Assembly: GCA_023053685.1 (NCBI GenBank)
Contig: JALIGW010000010.1
Span: 14,223,419 to 14,287,418 of the forward strand
Reading direction: 5' to 3'
Length of the DNA stretch: 64,000 nt
From: Diadophis punctatus similis
Taxonomy: Eukaryota; Chordata; Lepidosauria; Squamata; Dipsadidae
The notes below the pieces were generated by a model that was not told the origin of the DNA, did not search any database, and worked only from the letters and a program-made list of their open reading frames with translations. The position numbers and the translations under genes were made by a program. Positions 21,606 through 32,722 of this stretch are shown here, in pieces (position 1 is the first letter of the stretch; every line of letters begins with the position of its first letter).

Positions 21606-22321
21606 TTTGCACATTGACTCTCAAGGCAATGACTGAATTAGTGTTCATGTCTGTTTTATCATTTTTGAATTTTTATAAAACCTGGCACATATTTTTATAG
21701 AAGTTATTTTGAAAATATATATAGGTTATGCTGCTGACCCTGTTTTTCCATTATTCCGTTTTATAGTATATGTGCTTGTTTTGTTAGGCTTTTAGATTAG
21801 ACATCACTTGTATAGATCTCTGCTGCTGTAGGGGTCTTGAAATGCTGTCAACAAAGTATTGAAGTGAGGATATCTTTTTCATTCTCATGGTGTGCTTGAT
21901 CTTAAGTAAGGCTAAACTAAGTTGAGACATTATGAAAAGGGAAACATTGTTTGCTAAAATTGCTCATTATCTTATTTTCATTTGCTTAAAAATAACTTTT
22001 GTTTATTCCTCTCCTCTCCTCATCTCTTTCTCTCAGGCAATCATACACATAATTTTATCAATACATTAACCCAGGTTATCTTTGTTAATTTCATCATTAT
22101 TAGCTCAGTATTTGCATCTTCTTGAAAAAGTTAATATTGATTAAAAATTTAAAAATTAGTTGGTTTATTGTTCCTAGAAAAAATATAATTGAATTATAAT
22201 TACAAATTTTAGTTTGATTTGATCATACCCTATCTCAAATAATAGGAAATAGTGTCAGAATCCTAAAAGTGATACTGCCATTCAATTGGGAGAAGTGGGG
22301 GGGGGGGCTTGGATAGCACTG
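21606..22321. other. Unrecognised AT-rich sequence
   Basis: No open frame with coding character, no clear repeat termini and no splice-flanked candidate exon were seen. It is likely ancestral single-copy DNA between L2-b and the L1 insertion. Confidence 0.5.
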
Positions 22322-22671
22322 CCTGTGACAACTGATATTTTACAACTTGTATCCTGGCACCGAAGTGCCCTGAGATCGCCTCACCTTTGGAGAATGTTTA
22401 TGATGGCCATGTGGGATGTTTCACTTTAATGGCTATCAGAAGATAACCATGGGAATGTATGTTTATATGGTTTCTCAGGGCAGCTGGAAAGAAAACATCT
22501 TCACACTTGTGTATTGGCTAAAATCTGCATTCTGGCTAATGGGGGGGTCTCTACTGCTTTAATTCTACTTGTCTTACCTAAGGGTATTCAGGTTGCATTG
22601 AACCTATTGTTTTTACTTCTGCTTAATAAAAGCTTCCTTTTGAAATACTCGGTTTCAAGGGTCTTCACTTT
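22322..22671 (+). mobile_element. Possible LTR remnant at the L1 target site
   Basis: Starting near TGTGACAACTGATATTTTAC, the stretch ends with a retroviral-like polyadenylation block (TTAATAAAAGCTTCC) and a short U5-like tail before the L1 insertion site. The matching right boundary would lie beyond the L1, after 31,586. No paired LTR or flanking duplication was identified, so this is only a suggestion. Confidence 0.3.
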
Positions 22672-22932
22672 TTTTTATTGAAAAGTTTTAACAGTACAAA
22701 GTACAAACATTTTTCTCTTTTCTCCCCCCCTTCCCCCCCACCCTTCCCACTCCTCTTACCCTCCCCTCCACCACCACCACCCCGACTTCCCAGAAAAAGC
22801 ACAAGGTATAATTTCAAAAACAAACATAAGGCTAAAATATGGTAGAAAATTATTAATTCTAACATTTTCTAATTCTTAACTCCTTATTACTCAAAAACTT
22901 AAAAACATAATCTAAAAATTAAACATTTATCA

Positions 22933-25900
22933 TTAATAAACTATTTGGGTCTTCTTAATCTGATACTTTTTTTGAATATAATCAGTCCACCTATTCCATT
23001 CCAATATATATCTTTCATTTGAATGATCCTTAAGATATGATGAAATTTTTGCCATTTCAGCCAGATATGTAACTTTTAGTGTCCATTCTTCAATAGTAGG
23101 CATATCTTCCTTCTTCCAATACTGTGCCACCAGTAACTTGGCAGCTGTTATTAGGTTCAAAACTAAATTAGTCTCTGTAACAGAACAATCCGTGATTATT
23201 CCCAACAAAAAGAACTGTGGTGTGAACTTGATCTTTTTCTTTAAAATGTTTTGTATAATCCACCATATTTTTATCCAAAAAGCCTTAATTTTTTTACAAG
23301 TCCACCAAATATGGAAATATGTAGCATCATCACATTCGCATCTCCAACATTTAGGATCTGAATTTGGGTACATACAAGCTAGGTTTTTTTGGGTCTAAAT
23401 GCCATCTATAAAGCATTTTATAAAAATTTTCTCTTAAATTTTGAGCCTGTGTAAATTTAACATTTCTAACCCATATCTTTTCCCATGTTTCCATCATTAT
23501 AGGTTCTGCAATATTTTGAGCCCATTTTATCATGCAGTCCTTAACTAATTCTGTTTCTGAATCTAGTTCCAGTAAAATATTGTACAATCTTTTTATGTGC
23601 ATTGGGCCCTTATTTTTTATTTGTTGTATCAAATTATCATCATTCTTCCCAATACCAGTTTTTTGATCATCTCTCCATCTAGCCTGTAATTGTCCATATT
23701 GAAACCAAGTTCTGATTAATCCTTCTTCTCTTAATTTCTCCATTGGTTTTAGTTGTAATGTAATTCCTTCTTCTTGAAGAAGTTCTTTATATGTAATCTT
23801 ATCTAATTTTTGCTCTAAATTTATATTTTCTATCGCGTGTCTGGGTACTGTCCATAAAGGTAACTTATCATTTAATTTACATTGGTACTTTTTCCAGACA
23901 TGCAATAAAGCATTTCTTATTATATGACTCTTAAAAGCTTTATCTACTTTTTTATCATACACTAAATAGGCATGCCACCCATAAATCAAACAATATCCTT
24001 CAATATTTAATACCCTGTCTTCTATCAAATTAATCCAGTCAGTAATTGCTGAGAGAACTGCTGCTTCATAGTACAATCTTAAGTTAGACATTTTAAAACC
24101 ACCTCTTTCACGTGCATCTTGCATTATCTTCTGATTTACCCTCGGCTTCTTCCCTGCCCAAATAAATTTATTTATACCCTTTTGCCATTCCTTCAAATTT
24201 TCATCTTTTTAAAGTATTGGTATCATTTGAAAGAGAAACAAAAATCTTGGTAAAACATTCATTTTGACTGCAGCTATCCTACCTAGCAAAGACAATTGCA
24301 ATTTTTTCCAATTTTCCATATCTTTCTGTATTTTTAGCCATAGCGGTTCATAGTTATGTTGATATAATTTCATATTTGTGGACATAATATAAACTCCTAA
24401 GTATTTAATCTTTTTGACTATCTCAAAACCTGTTACCTTTTCTATTTCTTCTTCTTGGCTTCTTGCCATGTTTTTAGCTATTATTTTTGTTTTAGCTATA
24501 TTTATTTTAAAACCAGATACTTGTCCATATGAATTGATTGTGTCCATCAAAATTCTAGTGGATTGTAATGGTTGGGTTAATGTAACAACCAGGTCATCCG
24601 CAAACGCTCGTAGCTTGTATTCTTCCTGTCTAATTTTTATTCCTTTTATTGTGTTAAGCTCTCTTATTTTGCTAAGTAATATTTCCAAACTCAAAATAAA
24701 CAATAAGGGAGACAAGGGACAACCTTGTCTTGTTCCCTTTTCTATATTAAAAGTATCTGTTAGTCCACCATTAATTATTATTTGCGCTGTTTGTTTTTGA
24801 TATATTGCCCTAATGGATTGTGCAAAATAATCTCCGAGTTGTAACTTTTCTATTAATTTTAATAAAAACTGCCAATTCAATCTATCGAAAGCTTTCTCAG
24901 CATCCAAAAATACTAGTACTGCGGGTACTTGGTTGTTGTTTCCCAAGTACTCTAATAAATTAACAATTTGTCTAACATTAGTCTTCATTTGTCTACCAAT
25001 TAAAAACCCCGTTTTATCATGATGAATCATCTGTTGCATAACTATCATTAATCTATTCGCTAAGATTTTAGCAAAAAATTTATAATCTATATTTAAAAGT
25101 GAGATCGGCCTATAGTTTTTTGGATCTGTATGATCTTGACCCTCTTTTGGGATCAGAGAAATAAAAGCAGTCTTCCATGTTGGAGGTACATTGCCTCCCT
25201 GTTGAATGTTGTTAAACAATTCTTTAAGTGGTTCCACCATCTCTTCCTGCAATTTCTTATAATAAACAGCTGTTAGACCATCTGTCCCCGGGGCTTTACC
25301 CACTTTTAACTGTTTAATTACCAATAAAATCTCCTGTGAAGTTATCAATTGATTTGAAGTATCCCTCTGCTCCTTAGATGTTGTATAAATATTCTGTTTC
25401 TGCAAAAAGTTATCTATATCCTCTTCTTTAACTTTGCCACCAATATATAATCCTGAATAAAATTCTAAAAAGGATTTTTTTAATGAGTTCTTGTTCAAAA
25501 ACTTCTTTACCCTTATATTTAACTCTTTCAATAATTCTTGATTTCTGCTTCTTTCTTAGCGTGTATGCCAACCATCTACCTGGTTTGTTAGCGTTGCTAA
25601 AAGTATTAAATTTAGCATATTGTAAATTAGTTGCCACTTGATCTGCCATTAATAGAAATATTAAATTGACCTTTTAATAAATTAATTGTCTCCTTAATTT
25701 TCCTGTCTGTTGGATTAGAAATTAAAGCCCACTCTTGTCTTTTGATCTCCTCTTCTAATTCTTCCCTTTTTTCACCTTTTTTCCTTTTATATTTGTTATT
25801 CAAATATATCAAAATACCTCTCATGTAAGCTTTACTTGCATCCCAAACCATCTCCATAGAGGTGCCCTTCTGCATATTATTAACAAAAAATTCTTTCATT

Positions 25901-26278
25901 AATTTTTTTCACTCCCTCACATTGTCTTCATACCTAAACAAATTGTCATTTAACCTCCATGACCTTCTAGATCCATTTCCATACTCCAATTCCAACCAAA
26001 CTGGGCTATGATCTATCAATGTTCTTGAACATATCTTCATCTTCTTTACCCTAGAAACAAGGTTGTTAGTGATTAGTATAAAATCAATTCTTGAAAAGGA
26101 TTGGTGTCTATCGAAAAAAAAGTAAAATCCTTTTCTTTTGCATTTCTTTCATGCCAAATGTCCCTCAACTCCCAATCCTCCATCATCTCAAAAAAGGATT
26201 TAGGCAATCTTGCTCTTGAATAAAAATTTTGCTTGAAACCCTTCTTGTCTTTTTTCACATCCAGTACACCATTCCAGT
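22933..26278 (-). pseudogene. L1 ORF2: endonuclease end, RT and C-terminal region
   Basis: Minus-strand frames in order are 26,073-26,258 (endonuclease C-terminal part), 25,627-25,899, 25,428-25,649, 24,209-25,531 (RT, 440 codons), 23,351-24,196 and 22,933-23,373 (C-terminal region). RT motifs are KAPGTDGL, LIPKEGQD..NYRPISLLN, LDAEKAFDRLNW, GTRQGCPLSPLLF, the catalytic AFADDLVV near 24,600, and KIKYLGVYI. The C-terminal frame has a cysteine/histidine cluster (CWRCECDDATYFHIWWTC), the zinc-knuckle-like end of L1 ORF2. About five frame breaks inactivate it, although the RT core is one open frame. Confidence 0.85.
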
Positions 26279-26686
26279 CTTATTTATTTATTTTTTTATT
26301 TTGTTATTCTTATATGCCACCCAACTCCCGAAGGACTCAGGGCTGCGTACAACAAAGAAAAATACAAGAATAATCAAAATTACATATAATTAAAAACAAA
26401 TACAAAATTTAAAAAACAGTATAAAAAACAACAACATCCATTCAGCACCATACATACTTGGGGGGTGAGCTCGAGTGGATTAAGCTGTCCCCCCCACCTG
26501 CAGGAAAAGCCATGTCTTAACAGCTTTTCGGAAGGCCAGCAGAGTGGGGATGGTTCGGGTCTCTGGGGGTAGTTGGTTCCAGAGCACGGGGCCGGCCACA
26601 GAGAAGGCTCTCCCCCTAGGGCCCGCCAGCCGGCATTGCTTGGCCAACGGGACCTGGAGGAGGCCAACTCTGTGGGCCCTAACCGG

Positions 26687-28405
26687 TCAGAGGGAAGTAT
26701 GAGGCAGAATGCGGTCCCGAAGATATCCTGGTACTAAGCCATGAAGGGCTTTAAAGATGGTGGTCAACACCTTGAATTGGACCTGGAGACCGATGGGCAA
26801 CCAATGCAGCTGGCGGAGTATCGGTGTCACGTGGGTGTACCTTGGCACACCCACCACAGCACGCGCAGCCGCATTTTGCACCAACTGAAGTCTCCGGATA
26901 CTCTTCAAGGGTAGCCCCATGTAGACCGCATTGCAGTAGTCCAAACGTGAGGTGACAAGGGCATGAGTGACCGTGAGTAGAGCCTCCTTCTCCAAGTATG
27001 GCCGCAGCTGGTGCACCAGGCGAACCTGTGCAAAGGCCCCCCTAGCCACAGCAGAAAGATGATGGTCTAATTTTAGCTGTGGATCTAGGAGGACCCCCAA
27101 GTTGCGGGCCTGGTCTGAGGGAGTCAGTTTCGCACCCTCGAAGACCAAGGAGGGACAGTTGTCATGGTCCTTAGGAGGCAATATCCACAGCCACTCAGTG
27201 TTGTCGGGATTAAGTCTGAGTCTGTTCCTCCCCATCCAGATCCTAATGTCGTCCAGGCATCGGCACATTACATCAACTGCCTCCCTGAAGTCAGACGGGG
27301 TGGTGATGTACAGCTGGGTGTCATCAGCGTACTGATGGAAACACACCCCATGTCTGCGAATGATCTCACCCAACGGTTTCATGTAGATGTTAAACAGGAT
27401 GGGCGAGAGAACCGACCCCTGGGGCACCCCACATGATAGGGGCCTGGGGGACGATCTCTGCCCTCCTGCCAACACCGACTGCATCCGATCGGCGAGATAA
27501 GAGGAGAACCACCGCAAAACGGTGCCTCCCACTCCCAGCTCGCCGAGCCGATGCAGAAGGATACCATGGTCGATGGTATCGAAAGCCGCTGAGAGGTCAA
27601 GTAGCACCAGGATGGAGGAGTTCCCCCCATCCAGGGCCCGCCAGAGATCATCCATCAGAGCGACCAAGGCAGTTTCTGTACTGTAGTCGCGCCTGAAACC
27701 CGACTGATAAGGATCTAGATGATCTGTTTCATCCAGGAGCTGCAGAAGCTGAGTCACCACCACCTGCTCCACAACTTTCCCTAAAAAAGGTAAGTTGGAG
27801 ACTGGACGATAGTTCTTCAAATCAGCTGGATCCAGGGAAGGCTTCTTCAGGAGGGGTCGCACCACCGCAGCTTTTAACAACTGCGGTACGTATCCCTCCC
27901 TCAAAGAAGCGGTGATCACCGCCTGGATCCAGCCGCGTGCCACCTCCCTGCTGGCCGAGACCAGCCAGGAGGGGCACGGGTCCAATAAACAGGTGGAGGT
28001 ACCCATCGCTCCCATAGCCTTGTCCACATCCTCAGAAGAAACAGGCCCAAACTCTTCCCATAATGGTGGACTAAGACTTGCCCCTGTCAACTCTATGGAC
28101 TCTGCCCTGCCAGAGTCCAGGTTCGACCGAATCTGAGCGACTTTATCCGACAGAAACTCAGCGAATTCCTCAGCTCTGCCTTGTAAGTGTTCATCGCTCC
28201 CCCCTTTTGCAAGGAGGGAGCGAGTCACCCTAAACAAGGCGGCTGGACGAGAATCTGCGGACGCAATAAGAGCGGAAAGATAGGATCGTCTTGCCGCCCT
28301 TATCGCCACTAAATAAGATCTGATGTAAATTCTTAATAGTGTTCGGTCAGACTCGGTTTTTTTGGCCCTCCAGTGGCGCTCCAGACGTCTCTTCTGGCAT
28401 TTCAT
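26687..28405 (-). CDS. L2-c reverse transcriptase, 572 codons open
   Basis: A single frame covers the linker (MKCQKRRLERHWRAKK), RT palm motifs AVVRPLLKKPSLDPADLKNY, LLDLSAAFDTIDHG and CGVPQGSVLSPILFN, the catalytic YADDTQLY near residue 357, LRLNPDNTEWLW, and the C-terminal LDYCNAVYMGLP and LQLVQNAAARAVVG. It ends at 26,687, before the last residues seen in other copies. Key catalytic residues are intact, so this copy is young or has decayed little. The separate endonuclease frame upstream is broken, so the element cannot be autonomous. Confidence 0.85.
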   Translation of the reverse strand: MKCQKRRLERHWRAKKTESDRTLLRIYIRSYLVAIRAARRSYLSALIASADSRPAALFRVTRSLLAKGGSDEHLQGRAEEFAEFLSDKVAQIRSNLDSGRAESIELTGASLSPPLWEEFGPVSSEDVDKAMGAMGTSTCLLDPCPSWLVSASREVARGWIQAVITASLREGYVPQLLKAAVVRPLLKKPSLDPADLKNYRPVSNLPFLGKVVEQVVVTQLLQLLDETDHLDPYQSGFRRDYSTETALVALMDDLWRALDGGNSSILVLLDLSAAFDTIDHGILLHRLGELGVGGTVLRWFSSYLADRMQSVLAGGQRSSPRPLSCGVPQGSVLSPILFNIYMKPLGEIIRRHGVCFHQYADDTQLYITTPSDFREAVDVMCRCLDDIRIWMGRNRLRLNPDNTEWLWILPPKDHDNCPSLVFEGAKLTPSDQARNLGVLLDPQLKLDHHLSAVARGAFAQVRLVHQLRPYLEKEALLTVTHALVTSRLDYCNAVYMGLPLKSIRRLQLVQNAAARAVVGVPRYTHVTPILRQLHWLPIGLQVQFKVLTTIFKALHGLVPGYLRDRILPHTSL

Positions 28406-28477
28406 CTCCTGGAGCTCCTCGGTAAACCAGGGAGCTTTCCGGGATCCACTGCCACGGAGAGGTCACTTAGGCGCAAT

Positions 28478-29213
28478 TCAGTCTAAGGCCCCTGATGCTG
28501 CGGTGTTCCAAGCAGCCACCAGGGAGTCAGCCGAATTGTGTACCAGGGTTTCAGGTATTTCCCCAAGTTCCCTCTGGAATCCTTCCGGCTCCATTAGGCG
28601 CTTGGGGCGGAACCACCTAGTCGGTCCCGCCTCCCTGCGGGGGAGGAATGGGGTTGTGAAATCCAGCCTCAGTAGGAAATGATCTGACCATGACAGTGGG
28701 GTGATGACTATGTCCCTTGTCTTCAGATCATCTCTCCACTGCCCCGAGAGAAACACTAGGTCAAGCGTGTGACCACCCTCATGAGTCGGACCCTGAATTA
28801 CTTGGGTCAGGTCCATGGTTGTCATGGAATCCATGAACTCCTGATCTATCCCAGAGGTTTCACCAGCAGATGGCAGGTTAAAGTCCCCCAGCACCATAAG
28901 CCTGGGGAACTCAACCGCCAAGCCGGCTACTGCCTCAAGCAGCTCAGGCAGGGCCTTAGTAACGCAGCTGGGAGGATGGGTACGTTAAGAAAAGGCCCAC
29001 CTGAACCCCTAAGTCCAACTTCAGAAGGAGCGCCTCACACCCAACAATCTCCGGGGCAGGGATCCTACGAGGATGCAGATTTCCACGCGTTATAATTGCC
29101 ACTCCTCCCCCCCTTCCCTGGGGTCGAGAATGATGCTGCACCGAGAAACCGGCTGGGCATATCTCGGAGAGGGCTACTCCCCCCTGCCCTAGCCAGGTCT
29201 CGGTAACACACAC
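28478..29213 (-). pseudogene. L2-c endonuclease, broken
   Basis: Two frames, 28,956-29,213 (VTETWLGQGG, RGGGVAIITRGNL) and 28,478-28,921 (RLMVLGDFNLPSAG, LSWSDHFLLRLD), carry the endonuclease boxes in order. The shift between them at about 28,950-28,975 follows a deletion relative to L2-a. A further shift or stop at about 28,470 separates it from the RT frame. The N-terminus is lost by 5' truncation. Confidence 0.8.
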
Positions 29214-29291
29214 CAGGTCTGCCCCCTCCTCTGTGATTAAATCACATATCAGGGGGGCTTTGTTGATAATTGACCTAAAAGGATGCAGGTT

Positions 29292-29681
29292 TTATAATCC
29301 CATTGTATCAACTTTGAATGTAGAAGATCGTAAAATTTTTCTTGTTGTTGATTCGGGGCATATACACCAATCACGTGTTTTCTCTCCTTTAATTAAAAGT
29401 TCAATAGCTAGAAATCTTCCTTGATCATCTGCTTCAATTAACTTAGCAATCAAATGTCTTTTCACATATATAACAATGCCATTTTTCTTTTCTGATACTG
29501 CTGTTACAAAATGTGTTCCTATTCTTGTATTTATCAAATATTTTTGGTCTTGTGTTCTAATATGTGTTTCTTGTAGACAAACCAAATCGTTGTTAAATTG
29601 TTTAAGGTAATGAAATATTTTTCTTCTTTTCTGTGGAGAGTTTAAGCCATTAACATTCCAAGTTAGGAATCTAATTCCCAT
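29292..29681 (-). pseudogene. L1 ORF2 endonuclease N-terminus
   Basis: Starting at an ATG that overlaps the ORF1 stop, the frame reads FLTWNVNGLNSPQKR and LVCLQETHI, the N and E boxes of the L1 AP-like endonuclease, over 130 residues. It stops just after VDTMGL, a few codons before L2-c begins. After removal of L2-c the DWNGVLD block follows. The start is chosen for its match to the family's N-terminal motif and its 11-base overlap with ORF1, a common L1 arrangement. Confidence 0.85.
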
Positions 29682-30963
29682 CTAGAGGCTTCTGAAGCGT
29701 CTGGAGCATTGTCTGAAGGTCTAGCTTCTTTAGTTCCTTTGTTCTCGCTCCTCCCACCACTTCTGTTTTGATAGTTTCTTTAGGTGCCACCTGCAGTTGC
29801 TGTTGAATCATTTCTTGTTTACGCTTGGCCGTTGTCGCTCTAGTCTGTCTTTGTTCTTTTATCAATTCTTGTTCAACTAACCCCAGATGTTGATCCAAAT
29901 GAGTTATAGCCATATCACTTTGACCAGACGAGACTCCTTCTTCCTGGATTTCTATCAGTAATTCCTCTCTTTGTCTTGCTCTGGCATTTCTATACATATG
30001 TTTTAAAGGCTGGGACACCAAGATCACCAGAAACGAAGAGATCGTTTCTGGTGATCTTGGTGTCCCAGCCTTTAAAACATATGTATAGAAATCTCTTGCT
30101 TTCTGCACCGTATTAAGCCGATGTCTTTCTCTAGCATAAATCAGTGATATTCCAGCTGGGACCTCCCACCTGAACTGTATTTGTTGTTTTTTAAGTTCTT
30201 CCACCAGAAAGGTATAATCCTTTCTGGCTCTTAGAATTTTTGGAGGAATCTCTTTCATTGTCATCACTTCTTGTCCATCAACCTGAAGCTTATTTTGAAA
30301 AGTTGCCTGTAGGATATCATTACGCAGTGTTCTGTTAGTAAAGTATATTACAATATCTCTTGGCAGGTTTCTCTGTCTGGCCACCCATGAATTAACACGA
30401 TATATTTTATCCATCTGCCATCCCAACTCTTCCTTCTTTATCTCCAATGCTTGAGCAATCGCCTCTGACATCAGGTCTCTCAAGTTTTCACGTTTATCCT
30501 CCTTTACACCTCTAATTCTGATTGCAAATTCCATATTTCTATATTGGATCATTGTAATTTCATCTGCATCTTTCTCCCTTTTGTTCTCAATTTCATCTAC
30601 TTTTCCACTCAAAGCTGTTGTGAACTGTTTAATTTCTTCCACTTGCTGGTCCAAGACCTCCAAATTGTTTGCCAAGCCTTTAAATGCCATTAAGATATCT
30701 ACCCTAATTTGGTTGTTACGGGCTCCAATTTGATCAGAGATATCTTGTATCTTGTAATGAATTTTCTCGTTAGTCCCATCAATTTTTGCATTAAAGGTAA
30801 TGGCCATTTCAGCCTGCATAACTTTAAGAGTTTCTTGTAACATCCCCAGAGTTAGAGGCTGGGTTTGTATTGAGAGGGATTGCAGCTTAGAAGTGTGGAG
30901 GGGTGAGCTCTCAGCAATGCCCACTCCTTTGGAAGGAGCCGTCTTCCCAGATTTAGAAGCCAT
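29671..30963 (-). CDS. L1 ORF1 protein, 430 codons, intact frame
   Basis: An uninterrupted minus-strand frame begins at an ATG (30,963) with a basic, serine-rich N-terminus. It continues with a heptad-rich stretch (about residues 60-140, ISDQIGARNNQIRVDILMAFKG region) expected of the L1 coiled coil. An RRM-like region follows (FAIRIRGVKEDKRENLRDLM, then RDIVIYFTNRTLRNDIL), then a C-terminal domain with MKEIPPKILRARKDYTFL. This order matches L1 ORF1 RNA-binding chaperones, which trimerise and coat L1 RNA. Codons near residues 290-325 come from a perfect 51-bp inverted duplication that keeps the frame. The 3' end overlaps the ORF2 start. Confidence 0.85.
   Translation of the reverse strand: MASKSGKTAPSKGVGIAESSPLHTSKLQSLSIQTQPLTLGMLQETLKVMQAEMAITFNAKIDGTNEKIHYKIQDISDQIGARNNQIRVDILMAFKGLANNLEVLDQQVEEIKQFTTALSGKVDEIENKREKDADEITMIQYRNMEFAIRIRGVKEDKRENLRDLMSEAIAQALEIKKEELGWQMDKIYRVNSWVARQRNLPRDIVIYFTNRTLRNDILQATFQNKLQVDGQEVMTMKEIPPKILRARKDYTFLVEELKKQQIQFRWEVPAGISLIYARERHRLNTVQKARDFYTYVLKAGTPRSPETISSFLVILVSQPLKHMYRNARARQREELLIEIQEEGVSSGQSDMAITHLDQHLGLVEQELIKEQRQTRATTAKRKQEMIQQQLQVAPKETIKTEVVGGARTKELKKLDLQTMLQTLQKPLDGN
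29986..30092. repeat. Perfect 51-bp inverted repeat in L1 ORF1
   Basis: The arm 29,986-30,036 is the exact complement of 30,042-30,092, around the 5-nt loop AGAGA. Both arms contain AAAGGCTGGGACACCAAGAT or its complement. Perfect identity means the duplication is recent. The whole palindrome is translated in the intact ORF1 frame. It is not a known part of L1 ORF1 as far as I recall. Confidence 0.9.
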
Positions 30964-31571
30964 TTGAATTTAAACAGATCTTTATGTTATTCCAAATTAC
31001 TTTTATTCAAATGCCAAAAAGAAGAAATCCTCAAAGTCAAACTCCAAATCAGAATTAAAGTCAGAAGTTCTCCTGCATAAGCCTGCTAGCAAAACGAAAC
31101 TTTCTTTGTGACTTTCACTTTTCCATGCCCTTTCAGACTTCAATCACCATTTTAAAACAGCTTGCTAATTTGTAGCTTCCAAAATAAAAGTCAACATAGA
31201 GTTAAGTATGGATACTTGCCCAGCTTGTCTCCTGGCTTTTTCTGCTGCTGCTATTCCAAAATTGAAATGCTGTCATTTAAAGCAGGGTTGGTCGCGATCT
31301 TCTTGCTCCGCTAAAAAGCAGAGATGTCCCAGATCTGGAGCAGTTGACAGGATTCCAGGGAGCCCTTGCCCTTCGCATCCCAGGATTTACTCCTGGGACA
31401 CTTGGGGGACTCTACCTGTACCTGCCTGCTCTTCACCCTCCCCTTTGCCCGGGGAGGGGATTTTCGGCCACCAGTCAGCTGTTTTTCGGCTGTTCTGGTG
31501 GCTTGAACAGTGCCGGGGACCAGCGCTCGACGGAGAGCGTCTTCGAAGGACGCAGAGCCAAACTGGAAGTT
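30964..31571 (-). other. L1 5' UTR
   Basis: About 600 bp between the ORF1 start and the right target-site duplication. The distal half (31,250-31,560) is GC-richer with several CpG sites. In L1 elements this region carries the internal promoter. No specific binding site is called. Open frames of 90-130 codons on either strand here overlap and lack coding character. Confidence 0.6.
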
Positions 31572-31586
31572 AAGGGTCTTCACTTT

Positions 31587-32486
31587 CTTAAGCTAGAAGG
31601 AGAGGCGATCCTTACAAATAGTCTGGCTAACAAAATAGCTGAACCAGTGAAATTGGAGGCTTTAAACAGTTTTGTGGTTGATGCAAAAGAAAAGCCATGT
31701 CAAGAAATTATGTGTAACCTCGAAAGTGGTTATTTTTGAGATTAACACATCTGCCTCTTCTATGAACTATTGATCTGATATGAGTGCCTTGTTTAAGGAA
31801 AGGAAACACTTTTCCTAAGCGCTTTTTCATTATCTCCCATATTAATGATGTTGCATTTAATCACTGTACACAAAACAAGTATTTAAGTACTAAATTTGAT
31901 GCATGGAAGCTGATAGGAAATACATTCTATCATTCAGAAGGGCAACATCTGGTAGACAGCTAACTTCTGAAATGTACATTTATTACAGAGCTATGGAATA
32001 AATCACTTTGTGTATGGATTATATAACCTGAATGCCACATCTCTTTTAGTACAATTTATTTCCACGAGACTACACTAAGTTCAGCCTCATTTAATTATAT
32101 ATAAAATTGATGAAAGACTGTTAGCAAACTGTTAGCAAACTGTTAGGATTGCTAGCAAGAGACTATGTCTTTATGCTGCTCATAGAATTTTGGAGAAGAT
32201 GCGTATAGGTATATGCCAATTCATGCACTATTAAGTTTATCTGCCACAATAAACAAATGTTAATATTTTGAATAATCAATTGTCTGTGTTTAAGTCAGTA
32301 AGAATTCTGCTTGCAGTATATGTGGGTGAATTTAAATGTCAATGTTTAGTCTCCTCCAGAGGTATTTTCTGTTAGCCACTCAGAGTTCAGAGTGCAATGT
32401 TATTTGGATCTTAAGACCTCTGAATGATGGAGCAGTACATTTAGAAAGGAAATCTGGACAATTAATTTGGCAAATTTTTTATCTCA

Positions 32487-32490
<4 letters not shown>
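31587..32490. other. Unrecognised sequence right of the L1
   Basis: AT-rich sequence without convincing frames or repeat ends. The first 150 bp continue whatever lay at the L1 target site. I see no gene in it. Confidence 0.5.
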
Positions 32491-32491
<1 letters not shown>

Positions 32492-32564
<73 letters not shown>

Positions 32565-32594
32565 TGTATGTATGTATGTATGTATGTATGTATG

Positions 32595-32669
<75 letters not shown>

Positions 32670-32670
32670 A

Positions 32671-32718
<48 letters not shown>

Positions 32719-32722
32719 ATAA
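32492..32722. repeat. Compound (TA)n(TATG)n(TATATG)n(TG)n microsatellite
   Basis: Successive blocks are about 22 TA, 16 TATG, about 12 TATATG, about 15 TG and 5 TATG units. Each block is pure. The stepwise change of unit along the array suggests successive mutation and expansion. Tyr/Val/Cys-repeat frames here are artefacts. Confidence 0.95.

Larger units (their letters stand above)
26281..29276 (-). mobile_element. L2-c: L2 LINE inside L1 ORF2
   Basis: Minus-strand L2 collinear with L2-a from the endonuclease to the GCCGCCCTGAGTC-type tail. The 5' end is cut at GATAATTGACCT (about 29,276), where L2-a continues. It is the best-preserved L2 here, with a 572-codon RT frame. L1 sequence resumes on both sides: endonuclease N-terminus at 29,292-29,681 and the DWNGVLD block at about 26,280. 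It is therefore younger than the L1. The (TTTA)n tail is short and interrupted. Confidence 0.85.
22657..31586 (-). mobile_element. Near-full-length L1 LINE with 15-bp TSD
   Basis: Exact copies of AAGGGTCTTCACTTT at 22,657-22,671 and 31,572-31,586 flank the element. A poly-T run follows the left copy, i.e. the poly-A tail on the minus strand. Between them, reading right to left, come a 5' UTR of about 600 bp, ORF1 (30,963-29,671), ORF2 (29,681 to 22,933) and a short 3' UTR. L2-c (26,281-29,276) interrupts the ORF2 endonuclease. Without it the L1 is about 5.9 kb, a full-length size. Long TSD and poly-A tail are standard marks of L1 target-primed reverse transcription. Confidence 0.9.

Noticed and set aside
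31208..31739. Three frames of 90-131 codons at the right end of the L1
   Set aside because: They overlap on both strands in the L1 5' UTR, cross the target-site duplication and show no coding pattern.
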